5,071 nucleotides of DNA from Caulobacter sp. (GTDB lineage Bacteria; Pseudomonadota; Alphaproteobacteria; Caulobacterales; Caulobacteraceae). The stretch is from positions 1 to 5,071 of the forward strand of contig JAQGIN010000139.1 of NCBI GenBank assembly GCA_028291125.1. Direction: 5' to 3'. Below, one piece after another: positions 1 to 3,859 of this stretch (positions are counted from its first letter, which is position 1; each line of letters opens with the position of its first letter). Under the pieces are notes generated by a model. It had not been told where the DNA came from. It saw only the letters and a list, made by a program, of their open reading frames with translations, and did no database searches. The position numbers and the translations under genes were made by a program.

Positions 1-389
1 TGACCAACGCCGCCAAGGACACCTACGACTTCCTCGGCAGCCCCGAGGGCGAGCTGGCCCTGGCCCAGGCCGTGGTCCACATGGCCAGCGCCCCGAAGTC
101 CAACGCCGTCTACACCGCCTTCAAGGCCGCCCGCCGGGCGGCCAAGGAGACCGGCAGCCTGCCGCCGCCGGCCCACATCCTCAACGCCCCGACCAAGCTG
201 ATGAAGACCCTCGGCTATGGCGAGGGCTACGCCTACGACCACGACGTCGAGGGCGGGGTCTCCGGCCAGAACTACTTCCCCGACGGCATGGCCCGGCCGA
301 CGCTCTATGAGCCCAAGCCGATCGGGGCCGAGGCCAAGGTCAAGGAACGCCTGGACGCCTGGGCCAAGCTGCGCCGGGGCGGGCGGTAG
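1..389 (+). CDS. rarA: Replication-associated recombination protein RarA (MgsA), C-terminal part
   Basis: This is the C-terminal 128 residues of RarA (MgsA family), a cytoplasmic AAA+ ATPase related to clamp loaders and RuvB that acts at stalled or damaged replication forks. The 5' end lies outside the window; the reading frame is open from position 3 and ends at TAG 387-389. The AAA+ Walker motifs are not in view. What is seen is the conserved C-terminal tetramerisation region: a stretch reading APKSNAVYTAFKAARR, then ETGSLPPPAHILNAPTKLMK, then GYGEGYAYDHD and QNYFPDGM, all hallmark segments of this family in the expected order. The end ('KVKERLDAWAKLR' plus a basic tail) also fits the usual RarA C-terminus, so the gene appears intact here. 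A hairpin overlaps the stop codon. A LexA box lies 31 bases downstream but would control the next genes rather than this one. Confidence 0.95.
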   Translation, partial: TNAAKDTYDFLGSPEGELALAQAVVHMASAPKSNAVYTAFKAARRAAKETGSLPPPAHILNAPTKLMKTLGYGEGYAYDHDVEGGVSGQNYFPDGMARPTLYEPKPIGAEAKVKERLDAWAKLRRGGR

Positions 390-414
390 GCGAGTCCGCG
401 CTTGCGCTCGCCTA
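387..414 (+). terminator. Hairpin over the rarA stop codon, possible terminator
   Basis: TAGGCGAG (387-394) is an exact inverted repeat of CTCGCCTA (407-414). An inner CGC/GCG stem (397-399 with 404-406) closes on a GCTT loop after a two-base bulge. It starts on the rarA stop codon and sits between rarA and the next promoter, so it is well placed to end rarA transcription. The downstream tract is only moderately T-rich (ATTGTTCCCTATTTGTT), so classical intrinsic termination is plausible but not certain. It could instead be an RNA stabiliser. Confidence 0.5.
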
Positions 415-420
415 AGAATT

Positions 421-435
421 GTTCCCTATTTGTTC
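421..435 (+). promoter_or_regulatory. LexA (SOS) box, alphaproteobacterial GTTC-N7-GTTC type
   Basis: The sequence is GTTC CCTATTT GTTC, an exact match to the GTTC-N7-GTTC direct repeat that LexA binds in Caulobacter and other Alphaproteobacteria (established knowledge). The spacer is AT-rich in an otherwise very GC-rich region. It ends 24 bases before the ATG at 460, the right place to block a promoter for the two small genes at 460-815. A TTGTTC at 419-424 could serve as a -35 element, but no convincing -10 was seen. By rough estimate (8 fixed bases, both strands, equal base use), a random exact match is expected about 0.15 times in a window this size. Its position in front of an operon makes it more credible than the match alone. 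Confidence 0.75.
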
Positions 436-459
436 TAGGGAGATTTGCGCGGGTGAACC

Positions 460-687
460 ATGACCAAGCCTGTGGATCGGGAGAAGCGTGAAGCCAACCT
501 TCAGGTGCGCCTGAAACTATTCGTCACGAACGCGACGACCTATGCCTATGCGATCATGGGTGCGTCGTTTATCGAGCCTTATATAAAGGGCGTAGGGTTC
601 AAGATGGCCAGCTATGTCGGCATAGCGCTCGCGCTCGTGCTGCACACATTGGCGTGGTATGCTGCTCCCCACGGAGAGAAGCCATGA
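460..687 (+). CDS. Small two-helix membrane protein, candidate SOS-regulated, function unknown
   Basis: A 75-residue protein of a family I do not recognise. It has a charged, potentially amphipathic N-terminus (about residues 1-19, rich in K, R, E and D), a first predicted membrane helix at about 20-42, a short loop with K43, and a second helix at about 49-68, ending in a short polar tail. No signal peptidase site or catalytic motif is visible, so it is probably an inner-membrane protein. The ATG at 460 has only a weak upstream GGGTGA as ribosome binding site. Its stop overlaps the next gene's start as ATGA (684-687), so the two are almost surely co-translated. Codon use is unlike the neighbours (two ATA codons, many TAT), which hints at acquisition by transfer. 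The LexA box upstream suggests induction after DNA damage. Candidate roles, by inference only, are an SOS division inhibitor, a TisB-like membrane toxin, or a holin-like or defence component. Confidence 0.75.
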   Translation: MTKPVDREKREANLQVRLKLFVTNATTYAYAIMGASFIEPYIKGVGFKMASYVGIALALVLHTLAWYAAPHGEKP

Positions 688-815
688 CGCCGCTTGAGGC
701 CATGATCTATATCCTGGGGCCAATCGGGATCGCGGTTGGCATCTATGCGCTTTTCCTCAAGCGCGAGCTTGAAGACTTGCAGGCCCGGCGTCACGAGAAA
801 CACTCCGCTGAGTAA
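684..815 (+). CDS. Very small single-helix membrane protein, partner of the preceding gene
   Basis: A 43-residue protein of unknown function. It starts at the ATG of an ATGA overlap with the preceding gene and ends at TAA 813-815. A good ribosome binding site (GGAGA, 673-677) lies six bases before the start, inside the upstream gene. Residues about 7-25 form a hydrophobic helix rich in I, G and Y (beginning MIYILGPIG). They are followed by a highly charged tail (KRELEDLQARRHEKH) that could form a short cytoplasmic amphipathic or coiled helix. The strong ribosome site, the ATGA coupling and the helix-plus-charged-tail layout all argue that it is real despite its size. An alternative internal ATG exists at 702. 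It probably works with, or counteracts, its two-helix partner, and should share the LexA-type control. Its 3' end overlaps possible starts of the pseudouridine synthase gene in another frame. Confidence 0.65.
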   Translation: MTPLEAMIYILGPIGIAVGIYALFLKRELEDLQARRHEKHSAE

Positions 816-1632
816 ACCTTCCTTCGCGGGCCAACGTGCGCCCCGCCGTCCGCTCCTCGCGCCGAAACCCAAGGCCTCCGACGCGCCCATCGCCCTGACG
901 CAGGACGAGATCGCCTCGGCGCGGTCCTGGGTGATCCATGAGGACGCCAGCGTCATCGTGCTCAACAAGCCGGCCGGCCTGTCCAGCCAGGGCGGGCGCA
1001 TCGCCGTCCACACCCTGGACGAGCTGCTGTGGGCCTTCGCCAAGCCCGGCCACGCCCGGCCGCGGCTGATCCACCGGCTGGACCGCGACACCTCGGGCGT
1101 CATCCTCACCGCCAAGACCAAGCCGGGGGCGGCCTTCCTGGGCAAGGCCCTGATGGGCAAGCGGTTCCGCAAGACCTATCTGGCCATCGTCACCCCCAGC
1201 GCGCCCGAGCCGCGCGGCGGCATGATCGACTCGGCCCTGCGTCGCGAGTCGATCGGCCGCGAGGCCTATATGAAGGTCTGCCCCGCCGACCATCCCGACG
1301 CCGAGACCGCCCGCAGCCGCTACCGCACCCTGGCCTCGGCCCCGGGCGCCGCCCTGGTCGAGCTCAGCCCCGACACCGGCCGCATGCACCAGTTGCGGGT
1401 GCACATGGCCTCGATCGGCCGGCCGATCGCCGGCGATGCCCGCTATGGCGGGGCGCTGATGCTGGCCGGCGCGCCGGTTCCGCGGCTGATGTTGCACGCC
1501 GCCAGCTTGAGCTTTCCGCACCCCGACGGCGGCGAGCTGCGGGTCGCGGCGCCGGTCCCCGCCGACCTGGCCGCCATGCTCGACCGACTGGGCCTGGCGG
1601 TTCCGGAACGCGAGACCGCCGCCGCTCGTTAA
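808..1632 (+). CDS. RluA-family RNA pseudouridine synthase, start uncertain
   Basis: This enzyme converts specific uridines in rRNA or tRNA to pseudouridine in the cytoplasm; the target cannot be told from sequence. Family motifs appear in order: HEDASVIVLNKPAGLSSQGG, then HRLDRDTSG with the presumed catalytic Asp encoded at 1081-1083, then FRKTYLAIV, and TGRMHQLRVH followed by GRPIAGDARYGG. No N-terminal S4 RNA-binding domain is seen. The frame is open further upstream, with a TTG at 736 and an ATG at 745. Both give an N-terminus rich in S, R and K that is read from inside the 43-residue gene in another frame and looks unnatural. The only later NTG before the conserved core is CTG at 808, with a weak GAG upstream; I list that as the start with low certainty. 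It ends at TAA 1630-1632. The product would be 274, 295 or 298 residues. The lipoprotein gene follows after 18 bases, possibly in the same transcript. Confidence 0.9.
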   Translation: MSKPSFAGQRAPRRPLLAPKPKASDAPIALTQDEIASARSWVIHEDASVIVLNKPAGLSSQGGRIAVHTLDELLWAFAKPGHARPRLIHRLDRDTSGVILTAKTKPGAAFLGKALMGKRFRKTYLAIVTPSAPEPRGGMIDSALRRESIGREAYMKVCPADHPDAETARSRYRTLASAPGAALVELSPDTGRMHQLRVHMASIGRPIAGDARYGGALMLAGAPVPRLMLHAASLSFPHPDGGELRVAAPVPADLAAMLDRLGLAVPERETAAAR

Positions 1633-1639
1633 ACCGTTC

Positions 1640-1643
1640 GGAG
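1640..1643 (+). promoter_or_regulatory. Ribosome binding site of the lipoprotein gene
   Basis: GGAG lies seven bases before the ATG at 1651, in the 18-base gap after the pseudouridine synthase stop. It supports this ATG as the start, immediately ahead of a textbook lipoprotein signal peptide. Confidence 0.7.
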
Positions 1644-1650
1644 ATCCGCC

Positions 1651-2148
1651 ATGAAACCCTTGATCGCTCTCGCTTTTTCCGCCGCCCTGCTGAGCGCCTG
1701 CGCCACCGCCCCGACCCTCTACGGCCCGCGCACCACGCCCCAGAGCACCGGCTTTTCCGAATATCGCCTGGAGGCCGGGCGTTACCGCGTGAGCTTCCGC
1801 GGCGGTCCCGGCGCGCCGATCGAACAGATCTCGGACTACGCCCTGCTACGCGCCGCCGAGCTGACGGTGCGCGACGGCTATGACTGGTTCCGGATCTCGG
1901 ACCGCGTCACCGAGAGCACCGGCCAGGCCAGCGGTCCGCGACTGTCGGTCGGCGGCGGCTCCAGCAGCTATGGCCGTCGCTCCTCGGTCGGCCTGGGCGT
2001 CGGCACCAGCTTCAACCTCGGCGGCGGCCCGGCCATCATCCGCACCATCGAGGTGGTGTTCGGCAAGGGCGCCCGCCCCAAGGACGCCGACGCCTACGAC
2101 GCCCGCGAGATCATCCAGTCCATCGGCCGGGGACATCAGTCGATCTAG
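1651..2148 (+). CDS. Secreted lipoprotein resembling the CC0125/CC1285 family
   Basis: A 165-residue lipoprotein of unknown molecular role. Residues 1-16 are a short signal peptide with one Lys and a hydrophobic core. The lipobox L14-S15-A16 precedes the acylated Cys17. The residue after Cys17 is Ala, not Asp, so outer-membrane sorting is expected by the usual rule. The mature part has a segment GFSEYRLEAGRYRVSF (34-49) and then LLRAAELTVRDGYDWFRI (65-82). I recognise this pattern as that of the CC0125/CC1285 lipoprotein family described from Caulobacter. Residues about 98-128 form a Gly/Ser-rich insertion (GGGSSSYGRR and onward), followed by a hydrophobic strand IIRTIEVVFGKG and a C-terminal AREIIQSIG. 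The family name rests on memory of its pattern and was not checked. A convergent gene lies beyond the palindrome downstream. Confidence 0.85.
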   Translation: MKPLIALAFSAALLSACATAPTLYGPRTTPQSTGFSEYRLEAGRYRVSFRGGPGAPIEQISDYALLRAAELTVRDGYDWFRISDRVTESTGQASGPRLSVGGGSSSYGRRSSVGLGVGTSFNLGGGPAIIRTIEVVFGKGARPKDADAYDAREIIQSIGRGHQSI

Positions 2149-2158
2149 CCCAGGCTCA

Positions 2159-2268
2159 TTGCGTCCTTGAGGCTCAAGGCAAGGAGGGGGCTCGCACCTC
2201 AGGATGAGGAAGGCTGTACTGAACGCCTCATCCCGAGGCGCCCGCGTAGCGGGCCTCGAAGGACGCAA
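2159..2268. repeat. Long nested inverted repeat between convergent genes
   Basis: The outer arms are TTGCGTCCTTGAGGC (2159-2173) and GCCTCGAAGGACGCAA (2253-2268), complementary apart from one extra base. Inside them, CCTCAGGATGAGG (2197-2209) pairs with CCTCATCCCGAGG (2226-2238) with a single G-T wobble. A third small hairpin GCCCGC-GTA-GCGGGC fills 2240-2254. The whole unit could fold as a cruciform or long RNA stem on either strand. Core motifs such as CCTCAGGATGAGG and TCGAAGGACGCA are, to my knowledge, common intergenic repeats in Caulobacter and related Alphaproteobacteria. It fills almost all of the gap between two genes that point toward each other, so it may act as a bidirectional terminator. 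Confidence 0.85.
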
Positions 2269-2279
2269 GGCGGCTGCTG

Positions 2280-3161
2280 TTAAGGCCCCGCCATCCCCAG
2301 CGCCGCCGCCACTCGCCGCAGCTTGTCCGGGTTGCGCGTGATGAACACGCCGGTGACCTGGCCCGCCTCGATCGACAGGGCGGTGGTCTGTAGGGCCGCG
2401 CCGCGCTCGAGGGTGGCGTAGCCGGGCAGGCCGTCGATCCACAGATAGCGGATATGCTCGGCCGGCTCGAACTTGCGATGCAGGCCCTGGAACAGGCGCA
2501 GGACACGCTCGATGCCGACGATCGGATTGAGCCAGGCCGACACCTTGCCGCCGCCGTCCGCCCGCAGCACCACGGTCTCGGCCAGCAGCGACCGCAGCGC
2601 GCCGGTGTCGCCGCTGCGGCTAGCGGTGAAGAAGGCCTGGGCGATGCGGTCGCCCTCGTCGCGGGCCAGCGGATAGCGCGGGCGGGCGTCGCGCACGTGG
2701 CGGCGGGCCCGGGCGGCGAGCTGGCGGGCGGCGGCGGCGTCGCGATCGAGCGTCGCGCCGACCTCCTCGAAGGCGACGCCGAACACGTCGTGCAGCAGGA
2801 AGGCGGCCCGCTCCAACGGCGACAGCCGCTCCAGCGCCATCATCAGGGTCAGGGTCAGATCGTCCTCGTCGGGCGCGTCCCGCGGCGGGTCGATCACCGG
2901 TTCGGGCAGCCACGCGCCGACATAGGTCTCGCGCCGCATTCGCGCCGACTTCAGGGTGTCGAGGCACAGGCGGGTGACGACCCGGGTCAGGAAGGCGGCG
3001 GGGGTCTGGATCTGCGCCGGATCCACCCGCCGCCAGCGCAGCCAGGCCTCCTGGACGATGTCGTCGGCCTCCGCCGTCGAGCCCAGCATGCGATAGGCGA
3101 GACGCGCCAGCCGAGGCCGGTGCGTCTCGAACAGATCGGTGGTCGGGTCAGGCCGCGACAT
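2280..3161 (-). CDS. ECF41-type RNA polymerase sigma factor with SnoaL-like C-terminal extension
   Basis: A 293-residue extracytoplasmic-function sigma factor that directs RNA polymerase to a small set of promoters. Sigma region 2 spans about residues 8-75 (RLARLAYRMLGSTAEADDIV) and region 4 about 105-155 (ALERLSPLERAAFLLHDVFG). The SnoaL/NTF2-like extension spans about 170-283. The three signatures of group ECF41 are present: WLPEP (84-88) in the linker, DGGGK (202-206) and NPDKL (277-281) in the extension. In this group the extension itself tunes activity in place of a classical anti-sigma factor (established for ECF41). I chose the ATG at 3161, which overlaps the end of the upstream decarboxylase gene by 14 bases, so translation is probably coupled; no good ribosome site is seen. 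A longer version starting at 3218 would add 19 residues read from inside the upstream gene and is unlikely. It lies in an operon with its usual partner and has a matching promoter at 3651-3677. Confidence 0.93.
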   Translation of the reverse strand: MSRPDPTTDLFETHRPRLARLAYRMLGSTAEADDIVQEAWLRWRRVDPAQIQTPAAFLTRVVTRLCLDTLKSARMRRETYVGAWLPEPVIDPPRDAPDEDDLTLTLMMALERLSPLERAAFLLHDVFGVAFEEVGATLDRDAAAARQLAARARRHVRDARPRYPLARDEGDRIAQAFFTASRSGDTGALRSLLAETVVLRADGGGKVSAWLNPIVGIERVLRLFQGLHRKFEPAEHIRYLWIDGLPGYATLERGAALQTTALSIEAGQVTGVFITRNPDKLRRVAAALGMAGP

Positions 3162-3612
3162 CGCCGGAGGCCACGGGATGGACGGCGCGGAAGCCGACCT
3201 GCAGCCGGTTCCAGACATTGATCGACCCGATCAGCAGGGTTAGGTTGACCTGTTCGGCCTCGGTGAACTCCGCCTGAATCAGCGCGTAGTCGGCGTCCGG
3301 CGCGCCGGTCTGGGCCAGCAGGGTGAGGGACTCGGTCCAGGCCAGGGCGGCGCGTTCGCGCGGGCTGTAGAGCGGCGATTCCCGCCAGGCGGGCAGCATG
3401 TGCAGCCGCATCCCGGTCTCGCCCGCGGCGAGGGCGTCCTTGACGTGCATGTGGATGCAGTAGGCGCAGCCATTGATCTGCGAGGCGCGCAGCTTCACCA
3501 GTTCGCGCAGGCTGTGCTCCAGGCCTCCGGCCTCGAGCACGGTCTCCAACGCCATCATCGCCTTGATGCCTTCAGGGGCGGTCTTGAAGGGGCTGGTCAG
3601 TCGCGGGGTCAT
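3148..3612 (-). CDS. Carboxymuconolactone decarboxylase / AhpD-like protein
   Basis: A 154-residue all-helical protein of the carboxymuconolactone decarboxylase (CMD) superfamily, AhpD-core type. The active-site pattern E-X11-C-X2-C-X3-H is complete: E37, C49, C52 and H56 (CAYCIHMH). This points to a thiol-dependent peroxidase or reductase rather than a true decarboxylase; the substrate is unknown. It is probably cytoplasmic and oligomeric. The ATG at 3612 is preceded by GGAGAC at good spacing, which makes it a better start than the upstream ATG at 3678, whose extra 22 residues would cross the predicted promoter. It is the first gene of a two-gene operon with the ECF41 sigma factor, and its last 14 bases overlap the sigma start. 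CMD-type genes are the usual neighbours and targets of ECF41 sigma factors, so this gene is probably the main output of the circuit. Confidence 0.93.
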   Translation of the reverse strand: MTPRLTSPFKTAPEGIKAMMALETVLEAGGLEHSLRELVKLRASQINGCAYCIHMHVKDALAAGETGMRLHMLPAWRESPLYSPRERAALAWTESLTLLAQTGAPDADYALIQAEFTEAEQVNLTLLIGSINVWNRLQVGFRAVHPVASGDVAA

Positions 3613-3650
3613 CTCATGTCTCCATCGCGCATCATGCGCTTGCCCGTGAT

Positions 3651-3677
3651 GACGAGCCAGCGCGGGGCGATGTGACA
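3651..3677 (-). promoter_or_regulatory. Predicted ECF41 promoter of the CMD-sigma operon
   Basis: Read on the minus strand, TGTCACA (3677-3671) is followed after 16 bases by CGTC (3654-3651). This matches the -35 and -10 elements reported for ECF41 promoters (TGTCACA and CGTC with a spacer of about this length). The -10 lies 38 bases before the ATG of the CMD gene, leaving a leader of about 30 bases with a ribosome site. With the sigma gene second in the operon, this implies positive autoregulation. Confidence 0.8.
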
Positions 3678-3684
3678 TGGAGCG

Positions 3685-3698
3685 GCGAGATTTCTCGC
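3685..3698. other. Short perfect palindrome upstream of the ECF41 promoter
   Basis: GCGAGATTTCTCGC is a 14-base perfect inverted repeat (GCGAGA, TT, TCTCGC) lying seven bases upstream of the -35 element of the operon. It could be an operator for a dimeric regulator or a small hairpin. No regulator is recognised, and a chance palindrome is possible. Confidence 0.35.
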
Positions 3699-3736
3699 TG
3701 GGCGCGTTCTGATGACGCCGCCCAACCTATGTCCGC

Positions 3737-3814
3737 CTTCCCGGCGAAGGCCGGGACCCCGATTCATCCGGAGCGGCTCGTCGGTTTCACCTAGACCCCG
3801 GCCTTCGCCGGGGA
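3737..3814. repeat. REP-like pair of inverted palindromic arms
   Basis: CCCGGCGAAGGCCGGG (3740-3755) and CCCGGCCTTCGCCGGG (3797-3812) are exact reverse complements over 16 bases, separated by 41 bases. Each arm is also a small hairpin with a four-base loop (GAAG in the left arm, CTTC in the right). The motif CCCCGGCCTTCGCCGGGG is, to my knowledge, a very common dispersed intergenic repeat in high-GC Alphaproteobacteria. It lies downstream of the GGDEF/EAL-like gene and upstream of the CMD operon, so it may end transcription or protect mRNA ends. Nothing else recognisable was seen in 3699-3859. Confidence 0.8.
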
Positions 3815-3859
3815 GACGGGGAAATCGGCGATTGGTATCAGACTGTAGCGCCGAAGCCC

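Noticed and set aside
612..1172. Long minus-strand open frame opposite the small genes and pseudouridine synthase
   Set aside because: No recognisable domain, composition typical of an antisense reading of GC-rich coding DNA, and it spans three well-supported genes on the other strand.
757..1521. 254-residue minus-strand open frame
   Set aside because: Low-complexity G, A, R and Q-rich translation directly opposite the conserved pseudouridine synthase motifs; a shadow of that gene.
1029..1883. 284-residue plus-strand open frame in another frame
   Set aside because: Arg/Pro-rich translation that bridges two real genes and ignores their starts and stops.
3162..3218. Upstream extension of the sigma factor to 3218
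   Set aside because: The additional 19 residues read through the upstream gene out of frame and do not resemble sigma N-termini, whereas MSRPDPTTDLFETHRPRL does.
2454..3221. 255-residue plus-strand open frame opposite the sigma factor
   Set aside because: Q, G and R-rich antisense shadow; the minus-strand frame carries the ECF41 motifs.
3613..3678. Upstream extension of the CMD protein to an ATG at 3678
   Set aside because: The extra 22 residues would be encoded across the predicted promoter and leader, and the ATG at 3612 has a good GGAGAC site. The shorter protein starts at the usual point for the family.
2159..3814. Possible CRISPR array or mobile element from the two repeat regions
   Set aside because: The repeats are single palindromic units of different sequence with no regular spacing, and no cas or transposase gene is present.
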